Of a DNA stretch of 64,000 bases, positions 20,588 to 31,001 are shown one piece after another. Made by a program: the position numbers and the translations under genes. Each line of letters begins with the position of its first letter. Within the stretch, counting starts at the first letter, position 1. Origin of the DNA: Setomelanomma holmii (taxonomy: Eukaryota > Ascomycota > Dothideomycetes > Pleosporales > Phaeosphaeriaceae); NCBI GenBank assembly GCA_010015745.1, contig ML978209.1:152300-216299 (forward strand), read 5' to 3'. Under the pieces are notes generated by a model that saw nothing but the letters and a program-made list of their open reading frames with translations, had not been told where the DNA came from and did not search any database.

Positions 20588-22199
20588 CTACCAGGTAGTA
20601 GGAACTGTTGGATAGTCCTTCTTGGAGATCTTCAGATCATCGAAGACTGAATCATCACCTGCGTCGCGTTAGTCAGAGAGATCGGTGCGATTAATCTCTA
20701 CAAGTTACGATGCGAGCTGTATATCCTTAGAGCAGTTTGTTGCCTCAAGGAACGAGTGTGATATATGCTGAAGACAGCCAGGCCTCAGTTTCGCAACAAA
20801 GATTGTGACCGCCCAATAGTCATGGTGAGAGCGCAACGGGTGCCGGGAGGGATCTTGAAGTCCTGACACACGACTGCATGGGGGTGTGAACTTACCATTC
20901 AGGTGCTGCACACGAAGCTCATCTTCGTGCTCAAGCTTCTCCAGCTCCTCTTGCGGCGTCTCCTTATCGTGCTTCTTATCTTTTGTCGTGGGCTCGACAC
21001 CCTTCTCAAGGTTCTCTCCGATGAGCAAGATCTGGCAATACTCGTGATCAAGATACTTGGGCTTGACTTCGGACCACGCTAGGCCCCGGAACTCCTCGAT
21101 AATTCTGCAATTGTTAGCCCTGGAGAACTTCGCGAGATTTATCGTACTTACTCTTTGGAGAAGTCTGGTTTTTGCGGCAGCGAAGCCGACGACGGGCCGC
21201 TCCGCTCAGGATTCTTGACGCTGATGATGAAGCTGCCTTGGTCCTTGATGCCGAGGTCTTCTTGAACCTCACCTAGATCAGAGGGAATCGTGGTGGAGTA
21301 TACAAGATGTGTGGTCCTGTCCTCTGTTCGGGTAATGGCATAAACGCCTTCCGCCACAGGGGTAACTGGATCAATTCGGCGAGTACCCTGTGTCTTAGTC
21401 TCATACTCGCTGCCCTTGAAGAACTCGTCCTTTAATTGCTGAATAGAGGTATTCGCTTTTTCCACAAACGCCATGAAGCGATCGCTGTGAGATTTTGGGA
21501 ACGTCTTCTTCGGCAATGCGAATAGACGGTTGTTCTTCAAGTCCGGGATCGCGCCGTCTCCCAGTTTCGTATTCGTAGGCAGAGGTCGGAGGACGAAGAA
21601 CGTTCGCTGAAGGTCCCCAACGCTCTCAGCATCATCAAGGCCAACGCGATTGCGCGTGAAGAAGTCTAGAAAGAGGTCAGCGCATGGTCTCGTGTGGTAT
21701 GAGCTGACATACAAATGACACCCTTCTCGAGGATATTTGACGGCATATCCCTCTCTCGTTGAGAAGACTCCTCGATCGCACCATCACCGTTGTCTCCAAT
21801 CTTCATTGCTTGGCTGGTCGCCTCTGCCTTAGCAGTTTCCTCTTCTTTCACCTCATCGGTGGTCGTGTCTGCCTTCGTCGCACCGTTGGAGGCGTCTTTC
21901 TCCGATGCGCTCTCGCTTAACTTCCTGCCATTCTTGGCTTGGGCGTCTTCGGCTGTTGTCTCCGAGTCAACCTTGTCGGTACTACCATGATCAGATGCTT
22001 CGGCGTCCTTCATCTCGCTGTCTTCATCTTTCGTGATGCCACTTTCCTCAAGAGTTGTTTGCTTCTTAGTCACTTTGCGGCTACGTTTAGGAGAAGGCTC
22101 GGCCTCTGGCTTCCTCTTGGTACCAGCGACGGCGTCATCGCTTCGCGTAGGGCTGGAGCTGCTACCAGCATTGCGGGCTGACGATCGTGTTCCAGCCAT
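20588..22199 (-). CDS. Conserved fungal nuclear-type protein, function unknown
   Basis: Four exons: 22199-21713, 21665-21152, 21104-20896 and 20658-20588, giving 426 aa. The N-terminal ~155 residues are acidic, Ser/Thr/Glu-rich and disordered, with a basic stretch TKRKPEAEPSPKRSRKVTKK that looks like a nuclear localisation signal. A conserved folded region follows (FFTRNRVGLDDAESVGDLQR, FFVLRPLP, LFALPKKTFP). Similar proteins are often labelled 'BTB domain transcription factor' in Aspergillus annotations (from memory). I see no BTB or DNA-binding motif here, so I do not adopt that name. The last exon is only 71 nt and ends DYPTVPTTW. Confidence 0.8.
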
Positions 22200-22805
22200 T
22201 TGATGTGCTGTGCTGAGGAATTGATACCTGGGAATTATGCGATGACAAGTGCGAAAGTGGTAGCTGAATTGGAGTGAAGAATGAAGAGAATCGTATGGGA
22301 GCGCAATGTTTGTCCCTGAGGGTAATGCATTTTTAGCGCGACTTGTACTGACGTCAATGGCGGCGTCGCGTGTCGCGTCGCCTGGTCCCGTGATCTTCCA
22401 CAACATGACGCTGTCCGACGTAAGCATTTTCGTCGTACATAATGCCTGCAATGGGTTGCCCAGATGATTACGTGAAGATGGATTCAGCGCAGTCAGCGAG
22501 ATGCACAAAATTGAAGTGGCACCAGGTGGTGCAATTATTCAGGCGCTCTCAGCTCTAATGTCTCCAAAGAATACCAAGTATTTTCCTGCCTCGTAGAGGC
22601 CTGGCTGTCTTCAGAGTATTGTATGAAGAATAAAGTGCAGAGACCAAAATATCTGAGGTTATTCAGGGCTGTAGTAGCCATGTGTTTTCGCGAAGGGGTG
22701 TGGTGAGCGATGCGCACGAATCATTGCACAACCTGATGGTTGACTTTGCGCGCTGATGTGCCTAAGTCGGTCGAGGTACCTATCCTCTTTGCACGAGACA
22801 GCATC
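22200..22805. other. Intergenic: promoter of the conserved nuclear-type gene and 3' region of HEM4
   Basis: About 600 bp with no supported gene. It holds a CRE-type octamer at 22349. Confidence 0.6.
22349..22356. promoter_or_regulatory. CRE/ATF-type palindrome TGACGTCA
   Basis: Perfect octamer about 150 bp upstream of the start at 22199. It is the consensus for fungal bZIP factors of the CREB/ATF class; the function here is inferred. Confidence 0.5.
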
Positions 22806-23732
22806 TCAACTATTCTTTTCAGACGCTCGAATGCCATCTGCGATGCCCTCGGGACTGGGCCTGTCTGCACAGACATCTGGAGAGAACCCAAACTCATCCT
22901 GAAGATAATCGCGGGTCGTCGGACCGATTGTCGCGATAAAGATGCGTTCGCGAGGCGATGTCGTTGTGGCTTGTCCTGTCTTCGCGTCCAAAAGGTTGAG
23001 GCTTTCCAGCATTGCTCGACATCCTGTGGGAGAGAACACCACAATCCATTGATGTTCGCACTTTGCATCCGAGTTCTTCCGCCAGATTGCCGAGAAGTTA
23101 TCTTGGAAAGAGTGCATCTCGCCAGTCTCGTATATAACCACTTCATCCACTTTACAGACTCTTTCAGCACCAAGATCGACTGCCTGCATCGTCTTTGGGA
23201 TGATGTCTCTTCTCTTGTCACCCACAAGGAAAAGTATCGACGATTTGCCAGCTCCAGGATATATACTGTTGTAATGCTTGAGCATGAAGCCCGCAAGCGC
23301 TTCTCCATTGCCAGTGTGCTCTCCAAGTATAGGGCAGCTCAGGTTCAAGGACCTCAGTCCACGCGCTGTGGCTGGTCCTACCACGTACAAAGGAAGGCTT
23401 TCCGGGAGCAAATCGTCGATGACCTGACTTCCCTCCCTTCGAATGTCTTCGACGATCTCGGCAAATGCCTCTACGGCTCTCTGAGAGGTGAAGATCAAGG
23501 CTCCATACAACGCGAGACCGCCTTCCGCCGCCGGTACAAATCCTCGTTTCGTAATTTGCGATCGCAAAACGTCAAGTACATCCCGCTTGAAGCGGTGTTC
23601 TAGAACTGGGACGAAGACGGGCTCATATCGATGATTGTCCAGCTTCGTGAAGAGCTCTTCGTAGGTGTCCGTTGGCGCTGACTTTGTCTTTAGCAGTAAA
23701 ATGTGGATCTTGCCCCGTGATTGCTCTGCCAT
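22806..23732 (-). CDS. HEM4: Uroporphyrinogen-III synthase
   Basis: Single exon, 308 aa. The enzyme cyclises hydroxymethylbilane to uroporphyrinogen III, the fourth step of haem synthesis, in the cytosol. The HemD fold is recognisable: ILLLKTKSAPTDTYEELF at the start, ALIFTSQRAVEAFAEIVE (the classic TSxRAV element), LPLYVVGPATARGLRSL, SSILFLVGDKRRDIIPKTM, IVVFSPTGCRAMLESLNLL and FIATIGPTTRDYL near the end. Its length is normal for fungi. It is divergent from BFR1 with 262 bp between starts. Confidence 0.93.
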   Translation of the reverse strand: MAEQSRGKIHILLLKTKSAPTDTYEELFTKLDNHRYEPVFVPVLEHRFKRDVLDVLRSQITKRGFVPAAEGGLALYGALIFTSQRAVEAFAEIVEDIRREGSQVIDDLLPESLPLYVVGPATARGLRSLNLSCPILGEHTGNGEALAGFMLKHYNSIYPGAGKSSILFLVGDKRRDIIPKTMQAVDLGAERVCKVDEVVIYETGEMHSFQDNFSAIWRKNSDAKCEHQWIVVFSPTGCRAMLESLNLLDAKTGQATTTSPRERIFIATIGPTTRDYLQDEFGFSPDVCADRPSPEGIADGIRASEKNS

Positions 23733-23994
23733 GTTGCGGTTTCAAAAGCAATGGTGAAATCTGGATGAGTGATCTCGAACCGTTGATTGCCTGCGTGCTA
23801 AAAGCTCGGGTAAAGTTGCAGCGACCGCGGTTCGCAGCCTCGATTTTCCCCAAGCGACGGACGCTCGATTTCGAAATAGTTGTCCTCCGCATCATAAATC
23901 CCGACCTCTCCCTCTCATCGGTCCGCACAACAATTAATCACCCCCACCGATCGCCACACCCATCAGTCAATCTCTCGACCCAATTGACTGCAAC
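23733..23994. promoter_or_regulatory. Shared divergent promoter region HEM4 / BFR1
   Basis: 262 bp between two divergent starts. It contains a pyrimidine-rich tract before the BFR1 start. Confidence 0.55.
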
Positions 23995-25660
23995 ATGGCT
24001 GACGTTGCGACTCCCCCGGCTGCTGATGCCAAGCAGCAAATCGTCAAGCCCGAGAAGCCTGACGAGGACAAGTACAAGGAGGACTTGGCCAAGGCAGAGA
24101 AAGAGCACACTGCTGCGCAGGAAAAACTGGTAAGTCAAACTATTTTCGTCTTCACTAAAGTTCTGCAATACCACGAGCCGTCGGGAGCTTGCATGACAAA
24201 CGTATTTTGTGCCACTGTGCCAATTGCTAATATAAGTAGAATGCCTGCAAAGCCAAGCTCGACCTCGCACGCCCGAACAATAAGGACTCACCGAACGCAA
24301 AGCGCCAGCAGGAGCTCAAGACCGAGCTGAACTCTATCCGCCAGGCCCAGCAGGGCAACAAGTCCTCGCGCAGCGCCATCTTCGAGCAAATCAAGAAGTA
24401 CGACGAACAACTCAAGTCGCGGCTCAATGAGCTCAAGACCAGCAAAGGCAAGGTCAACTTCAAGTCGGTTGAGGAAGTTGACCAGGAAATCGCGCGTCTT
24501 CAGAAGCAGGTCGATGGCGGCATGATGAAGCTCGTCGACGAGAAGAAGGCGCTGTCCGAAATCACCAACCTCAACAAGGCACGAAAGCAGTTCTCTGGCT
24601 TCGACGGGCAGCAAAAGGACATCGATGCGATCAAGGCAAAGATTGCTGAGCAAAGGAAGCTACTGGACGACCCCGAGCAGAAAGCCCTCAGCGAGAATTA
24701 CACTGTTCTCCAAACCGAGCTTGATGGCCTCAAGGCCGAACAGGATGAGGCCTTCAAGAATCTCAAGGCTCTCCGCGAGGAGACGGACAAGGCTCGTGCT
24801 GAGCAACAGGCGAAGTACCAGGCACGCAAGGAGATCAAGGATGCCTACTACCAGCAGAAGCGCGCGTTCGCAGATTACGATTACAAGGCTCGCCAGATCC
24901 GAAATGAGAAGCGCAAACAAGAGCAACAACAGTATGTTGCCGGTAAGCGCAAGGAGGCTGCCGGCAAGCGTCTCGAAGAGGCCAGCGCATCAGCGTACCA
25001 AGACGAGATTTTCGCTACCGAAGGTCTGATCCGCCATTTCGACCCGTCCGCACTGCCACCAAAGGAGACTACTGCTTCCAGCAAGTTCGCCGCCTCATCG
25101 CAGCGCACTGTAGACAACGCGGGTTTCAAGGGTGTTCGTGTCGGCAAGAAGGAGGCCGAGGAGGAGAGCTACTTCGTTGGCACCGGCGGCAAGAAGGGAA
25201 AGAAGGGCAAGAAGAGCGCCCCTGCGGAGGCCAAGTTCAACCTCAACATTGGTGTCATTGAGGAGCTTGCAAAGGTTGGCCTTGATGCCCCTGCGAGCCA
25301 GGCCGACGTTCCCGCCACTGTCGAGAAGCTAAAGGAGAAGCTTGCATTCTGGAAGGGCGACCAAGACCGCAAAACTAAGGAGGTGTGTTTGTTCGATCCA
25401 ATAGTATCGCCTTGAAGCTGACAAGACCGCAGAACATTGCCAAGGCCCAGAAAGAGATCGAGCGCCTCGAAGCAGAAGAGGACGGGGGTGCGAACGGCAC
25501 CACCGACCACGCGCGCAAGACTGCCCAGAAGAACGCCGGTGTCAATGTCACTCCTTCCGCCGAGGCTGAACTCGAACAAGAGAAGGACGGTGCAAACGAC
25601 GCCGCTGAGGAGCTCAAGAAGGCCTCAATTGAAGACAAGGAGGCGCCCGCTACGGCATGA
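23995..25660 (+). CDS. BFR1: Bfr1-like mRNP / nuclear segregation protein
   Basis: Three exons (23995-24129, 24240-25382, 25433-25660) give 501 aa. It is almost entirely charged alpha helix and coiled coil, with Lys/Glu-rich heptads from about residue 20 to 330. Typical Bfr1 pieces are LDLARPNNKDSPNAKRQQEL, VNFKSVEEVDQEIARLQKQ, KLVDEKKALSEITNLNKARK and AKFNLNIGVIEELAKVGL. In yeast Bfr1 binds mRNA and polysomes at the ER and affects ploidy and secretion. A Gly/Lys block (GGKKGKKGKK) lies in the linker. The last ~75 residues are acidic and low-complexity. Confidence 0.9.
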
Positions 25661-26204
25661 GTCCAGCCACAAGGGAACTGACACGGTGGGAAAGACCACG
25701 ATGTCTTAAAATTGGGCCATTACATTTTGCATCTTCACCACATGGTTGGCCATATAAGCCTTCATTTCTAGTTGAGGCTATTATGTCTTGGGTAGTATAT
25801 TGGGATGTTAGCATGATCGGTTATGTTCATTGCATGTAATCGACGTTTCTTCCACAGCGCACGATACCACGATCGGATACGCATCTCATCAAGTCTGTTC
25901 TCCAGTGTTCACACGCTCATGTGCTAGTAAGAAGGTCCGGAGTCAGCATTGCATGGCGTAATATGACGGCAGATTGTACCACAGTGAGACAACATTCCCT
26001 GTCGCAAAAGCACTTCCGGTTCGCTCGCGATTCGCGTGTCAGATCGCGGTACCCCACAGAAAGCAGAGAGCGCGATGTGGGGTCCTTCTGTTGTTAGACA
26101 ACATTGACGTCATCAAGGCCTTGCTGAGAACTACTTAACATAAGTCTCACGACACCCAGAACACTGTCCATTACCCCGCTACACCAAGCAATATTCTACC
26201 ACAA
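25661..26204. other. Intergenic: 3' region of BFR1 and promoter of the BLI-3-type gene
   Basis: About 540 bp without a gene. It includes a TGACGTCA octamer (26105) and two GATCG cores (about 25870 and 26043). The latter resemble the core of White Collar light-response elements but are too short to call. Confidence 0.5.
26105..26112. promoter_or_regulatory. CRE/ATF-type palindrome TGACGTCA
   Basis: Perfect octamer about 93 bp upstream of the first ATG of the BLI-3-type gene. Confidence 0.5.
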
Positions 26205-27027
26205 ATGTATGCCCGCAATTCTCTACGCTCCTTAAGTTCTATACTACGGACGGCGCAAAGACCTCTGAGTGACAGAGCATTCGCCAATTGCATGCTGACC
26301 GCTGCCGTGCAGTTTCCCAGACACCAAACTGTAAATCGAATTCAAAGAAACTCAATGTCTTCCGGATTCAGCAACACAGACACCGGTTCGAAGAATGCCG
26401 ATCCTTACACCCAGAAGAACCTTCAGAATGAGGTCTCGTTAAAGGAGAAGGTCGAGGACCTGCTCAAGTTCGTCGACAGCACCAAGTTCTGCCTTCTTAC
26501 CACACACGTTGCCGACAGCGACTTGTTGGCGTCAAGAGCAATGGCCCTGGCCGCCAAGGTCAGTCATGATGTCTTGTCTAACACTGGAGCGCAGGGCTGA
26601 CACGAAATAGGAAGGAAACGGCTTCGACCTGCTCTTCCATACCAACACCGAGTCTGGAAAGACTGACGATCTGAAGGAGGATGCTTCGGTCAACATCGGC
26701 TTCATTACCAACTCAGGCGAGTGGGCGTCTATCTCTGGCAAGGCCAGCATCGAGACTGATCGCGCTGTTGTCAAGAAGCACTACTCGCCCGCGTTGAAGG
26801 CCTGGATTGGCGATCTGGGTGACGGCAAGCACGACGGTGGCCCAGAGGACCCGCGTATCGGTATCATCCGGGTCAGGGCCAGCACCGCTCAATATGCCGT
26901 CTCCAACAGGACTCAACTTGGCGGCTTCGTTGAGTTGGCCAAGGGTGTCGCGACTGGCTCATCACCGAGCGTGAATAAGTTGAGACATCTCTCCGAGTCG
27001 GAGATCCAGCAATGGAAGGCGCAGTAG
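26205..27027 (+). CDS. bli-3: BLI-3-type FMN-binding (pyridoxamine-phosphate-oxidase-like) protein
   Basis: Two exons (26205-26558, 26611-27027) give 256 aa from the first ATG. The core is a split-barrel flavin-binding domain of the general-stress-protein-26 type: KFCLLTTHVADSDLLASRAM, FDLLFHTNTESGKTDDL, GFITNSGEWASISGKASI and HDGGPEDPRIGIIRV. This matches Neurospora BLI-3, a blue-light-inducible protein (family knowledge). The family normally starts at MSSGFSNTDTG, here at 26355. The 50 residues before it have no stop and are rich in Arg/Ser/Leu without acidic residues in the first 22, so they look like a mitochondrial presequence. Two isoforms from alternative starts are possible. Confidence 0.9.
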
Positions 27028-27235
27028 ATCATCGCCAACACTGAGCGCATTATGATGGCATAGCGCAGCAACGCGCATGTGCATGCATTGTCGACGACCT
27101 TCAAAACAACTCGTCCTAAGGGCGTGTCTTTCATGACTAGCATGTACAATTCAGACGATTACTAGCTTTGATAACAACGCATCTTTTGCTCTGAGTGATC
27201 GACGCGCACAGAGTTCTCTTAGAAAAGATTACCAA

Positions 27236-27243
27236 TGACGTCA
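27236..27243. promoter_or_regulatory. CRE/ATF-type palindrome TGACGTCA
   Basis: Perfect octamer about 134 bp upstream of the start at 27377. Confidence 0.5.
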
Positions 27244-27376
27244 CTAGCATTCACATGCCGCGACGCGCAAATGTCAGAAGCCCTGCAGCAAAACCATGTG
27301 CAGATCCCGCTCGCAGCATCTTTCCCACCCTCACAATCCTCAATTGACGCGCCGATGAAATTTCCCTCTCATCGCA

Positions 27377-28177
27377 ATGGAGAACCCAGGTCCGTACTCG
27401 CCATCCACTTATCCACAGCAAGCTAACTCAACCCTCCAGTCAAAGAAATCCCCGGCATAATCCACCTCCTCACCCAGTCTCCACCCTCGATCCAACGCGA
27501 AACCGTAGAAACATACTTTACACCTAATGCCTCGTTCACACATCCGTTCTGCCGCACAGGCAGCTGGGCCAATTCGCGGTGGCTGATTGAGCGCACATAT
27601 CGGTGGTACAAGATAATGAGTCCGAGGATAGACATTGATGTTGAATCCGTTGGTACGAACTCCAAGCTCCATAAAGAAGGAGACAAAGATCATGGTTGGG
27701 ATGTCAACTAACGTGTCGCCAGCTTTCGATCAAAGACATCTTATCCTATATACGACGATCGCGCAAACATTCCGTCCCTGGCCTGTCCCCTTCTATGCCG
27801 CACCCGTACGCCTAACTACCGTTTTGCACCTGCAATACAACCGTGCCGACCACAAATACTACATCCGCAGCCAGGAGGATTTATACCAGGTTGACCAGTT
27901 TGTCAAGTTCCTGGTCCCGGGAAGCTGGGTGCTGGTGCTTGCGTGGCAGTTTTTGGCGACTTGCTTTTGCGTGCTGGGCGCGGTGTTGGGGTGGCCGGTT
28001 AGTGTGCTGGAGGAGTGGTATGGATGGGGAGGAGGGAATGATAGGGCCCTGGAGGGGCAGAGGAGGTTGGCGGAGGGGCGGAGGGAGTGGAAGTGGTTGG
28101 ATGGGGGGTCGAGGGAGGATGAGGGGAAGGTTGTTGGGTATGGCGAGGGAGAGGTTAAGAGGAAGAGGTTAGAATAA
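27377..28177 (+). CDS. SigF-like NTF2-like domain membrane protein
   Basis: Three exons, the first only 13 nt (27377-27389, 27440-27652, 27723-28177), give 226 aa. The tiny first exon encodes MENP and joins VKEIPGIIHLLTQSP in frame across a 50-nt intron with a CTAAC branch site. An NTF2-like fold follows: ETVETYFTPNASFTHPFCRT, RWYKIMSPRIDI, LILYTTIAQTFRPWPVPFY and YYIRSQEDLYQVDQFVKFL. One hydrophobic helix (WVLVLAWQFLATCFCVLGAV) probably anchors it in a membrane. The tail is charged and low-complexity. Function unknown. The coding strand becomes extremely G-rich after 27950. It ends 45 bp from the convergent DUF167 gene. Confidence 0.82.
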
Positions 28178-28222
28178 TGTGCTATGTGCTCTGATATGTG
28201 GTTGACTTGCTTCAGGCACCGC

Positions 28223-28618
28223 TCATCTTGACTTCGCACGATCCAGGTCCGCTGATAGCATTCTCCTGACATGTTCGACTTTGTCTTGTGGTGATGCTAC
28301 CGCAATGTTGCTCAGATCAACAGTCTTTTGGCGATTCTGCAACCCTTTGACGATCCTGATGTCTGACTTGGGCACTTTCACAGCCTGTGCGATGACACTG
28401 ATAACAGCCTTGTTTGCCTCTCCATCTCTTGCCTGTCCAGCAACGCATATTTCGATATGCTCATTCGTAACAGCTGCAATGCCCTCCCTACTCGCACTTA
28501 CGCCAGGCTTGACATGGCAAAGCAGTCGAACAGCCGATTCAGACGAATTCCCAGTGCCGGCGAGCCAGCGTATGGCTGTGCCAAGTGTTGGGAGTACTTC
28601 TTTTGATGTAGGAGGCAT
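28223..28618 (-). CDS. DUF167 / YggU-family protein
   Basis: Single exon, 131 aa. The core is LLCHVKPGVSASREGIAAV, then EICVAGQARDGEANKAVISV, PKSDIRIVKGLQNRQKTVDL. This is the YggU/UPF0235 fold (VxPxAxxxxI ... PxxGxAN ... VxIxxGxxSRxKxV pattern). The conserved A-R-D-G-E-A-N loop is intact. The molecular function of the family is not established. The length is usual for eukaryotic members. Confidence 0.85.
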   Translation of the reverse strand: MPPTSKEVLPTLGTAIRWLAGTGNSSESAVRLLCHVKPGVSASREGIAAVTNEHIEICVAGQARDGEANKAVISVIAQAVKVPKSDIRIVKGLQNRQKTVDLSNIAVASPQDKVEHVRRMLSADLDRAKSR

Positions 28619-29412
28619 GTGATCGGTGTAGATGTTTGATCAGCTGGTTTTGCATGTCGTAAAGAGCAGCAACAAAGCCGAAGTAAACCGGACCTGACGC
28701 AACATTGCCGCGGACCAATTAAAGCAGCGAAGCTCGGGCGATCCACACGCCTCTTTGCTCCAGGAACACGAAACATGTACGTGTGCATATACCTATATAA
28801 TTTACCAGTGCGGTATCGCCTCCCCAACGGGCGGAGATGCAGATACTCATCGCGCCTTCTCTCACCGCTTCCCTCCTGCCAAACTAAGCCGGTCGCGCCG
28901 GACCTGGCTTGGTGGGGGAGCCAGAGATAAAGGCGGTGCACGGCTTCGTTTTCCCCTAAGTTCAAGTCTACACGAGAGCCTCAACACCCGTTCCCTTAAG
29001 TACAGGTCTACACGACGGAGGAAAAATCAGCGACACATAATTACCTAAGTAGGGCGTGCGCTGGAGATAAAAGCCCGGTGTCGCCCGCGAAGGGTTTGAC
29101 AATTTATTTCACTTCTCCTCGACTTTGACGACGTGTACTGAACCATTGCCTTGTGAAAATTGACCTTCGCGCACGACTACAGACTGATTGATTAGAGCGT
29201 ATACGTCGGCTTCATAGAGAGTCACACACATACAGGTGAGTGCCCATTCATAGTTCACAGTAGACAGGGCGCAGTACCGCATCGGTGTGGTGACGACGAT
29301 GTCATTCTTTATCTCACAACACGCCTGCCACATCCGTTGCAAACGCGCAACATCGCGAATCACAGTCTACAATCCGCAAATCTAACACTTCTCCCAGACT
29401 ACACAGCCCACA
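28619..29412. other. Intergenic region upstream of the DUF167 and arginase genes
   Basis: About 800 bp between divergent starts. It contains an imperfect 25-bp duplication (28951-29015) and no supported gene. Confidence 0.6.
28951..29015. repeat. Imperfect direct repeat, two 25-bp copies 40 bp apart
   Basis: 28951-28975 and 28991-29015 differ at three positions; both end GTCTACACGA. They lie about 400 bp upstream of the arginase start, so they could be binding sites or a small duplication. Confidence 0.8.
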
Positions 29413-30505
29413 ATGGCATCATCAGCTCAACCCAAATTCCTGCCTAACAGGCACGACCTAGGCTTCGTCGCCGTCGGCTTCAGCGGCGGCCAGGTAAGAC
29501 ACACCTGCACTCGCACAAGTAACAACCATCTAATTCGCGATACAGCCCAAACCCGGCGTCGACGCCGCGCCCATGGCGCTCATCGAGGCCGGCCTAATCC
29601 AACAACTCGAAGAAGACCTCGAGAAAAAAGTCTCGTATGACGGCACAGTGCACAACTACGCTGAACTCGTGCCTTCCGACGACCCGGACTACCGCGGCAT
29701 GAAGCGTCCCAAGTTCGCCTCCGCCGTGACAAAGGTCGTCTCCGATCAAGTCTACTCACATGCCAAGGCCGGCAAGCTCGTCGTCACGCTGGGCGGCGAC
29801 CACAGCATCGCGATTGGGACGGTTTCCGGAACCGCGAAAGCGGTGCGCGAGCGTCTTGGGCGCGAAATTGCCGTCATTTGGGTCGATGCGCATGCCGATA
29901 TCAACACGCCTGAAACATCTGAGAGCGGGAATATTCACGGGATGCCGGTAGCTTTCCTGACTGGTCTTGCGAAGGAAGAGCGCGAGGATGTGTTCGGCTG
30001 GTTGAAAGAGGAGCATATGCTGAGTACGAAGAAGTTGGTGTATATTGGGTTAAGGGATATTGATAAGGGGGAGAAGAAGATCCTGAGGGAGTATGGAATC
30101 AAGGCGTTTTCGATGCATGATGTCGATAGGTATGTTTGCGTTTTCTCTATGTTATCTCTCTGTTTGGAGGTAGGAATCACGAGTTGCTAATGGGAGTCTA
30201 GGCATGGTATTGGCAAGATCATGGATATGGCAATAGGCTGGATCGGAAGCGATACCCCCATCCATCTCTCCTTCGACATCGACGCGCTGGATCCCATCTA
30301 CGCACCCAGCACCGGCACAGCCGTACGAGGCGGACTAACGCTGCGCGAGGGCGACTTCATCTGCGAGTGTGTTGCCGAGACCGGTTCGCTCATTGCGTTG
30401 GATCTTGTAGAGGTGAACCCGAGCCTTGACGAGCACGGTGCTAGCGATACTGTGCGTGCGGGGTTGTCGATTGTAAGGTGTGCGCTTGGTGATACACTCT
30501 TGTAG
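29413..30505 (+). CDS. CAR1: Arginase
   Basis: Three exons (29413-29493, 29546-30129, 30202-30505) give 322 aa, the normal arginase length. It hydrolyses arginine to ornithine and urea. All binuclear manganese motifs are present: VVTLGGDHSIAIGTVSG, VIWVDAHADINTPETSESGN and HLSFDIDALDP. Ureohydrolase C-terminal elements GGLTLREGDFICE and IALDLVEVNPSLDE are also present. It has no obvious organellar targeting peptide, so it is probably cytosolic as in yeast. The first part of exon 3 is C-rich and its end is G-rich. Confidence 0.96.
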
Positions 30506-31001
30506 TGGGTGCTAGGTTATTGGTGTATGGTTAGATGGTCGTATAGAAAAGGCGCATTGGCTTGTGCATGGTAGAGGTAGATGATTACATGAACCGATAT
30601 GGGACTGATAAAGTAATAGCAATTTTCGAAGTTCAAACCCTTACGGCATTCCTCCTTAGAAATCTTCGCGCACTTTCAACATGCGAATAAAAAAGGTGCA
30701 TTGTCTTGCCCAAGCCTGATTCGCAGGTCACATTCCATACCTCCCAAAGGAACTCGATCACGTTCTACCAAGATCGTAGTATGAGTGTATTGATATTATG
30801 ATTAAGGAGTGTAGGTGTATGTCGTTAAGGATAGTTGTATACGTCGTTTGTAAGTCACATCTATTTCTCTCTCTCTCATTACCTGCGCAAAGCACTTTTC
30901 ATCTTTCATACAACCATTCATCTGCTTCACCCCCCCAGCACTTAAGCGTACTGCCACGCGCTAATAGTATCCGTAGCAACTACAATTGCGTTAGCCAACC
31001 G
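30506..31001. other. Intergenic between convergent arginase and PhiA-like genes
   Basis: About 500 bp, AT-richer, with no gene supported; shared 3' flanks. Confidence 0.6.

Noticed and set aside
30600..30680. tRNA-like T-loop (GTTCAAACC) at about 30630
   Set aside because: No matching acceptor or anticodon stems found around it.
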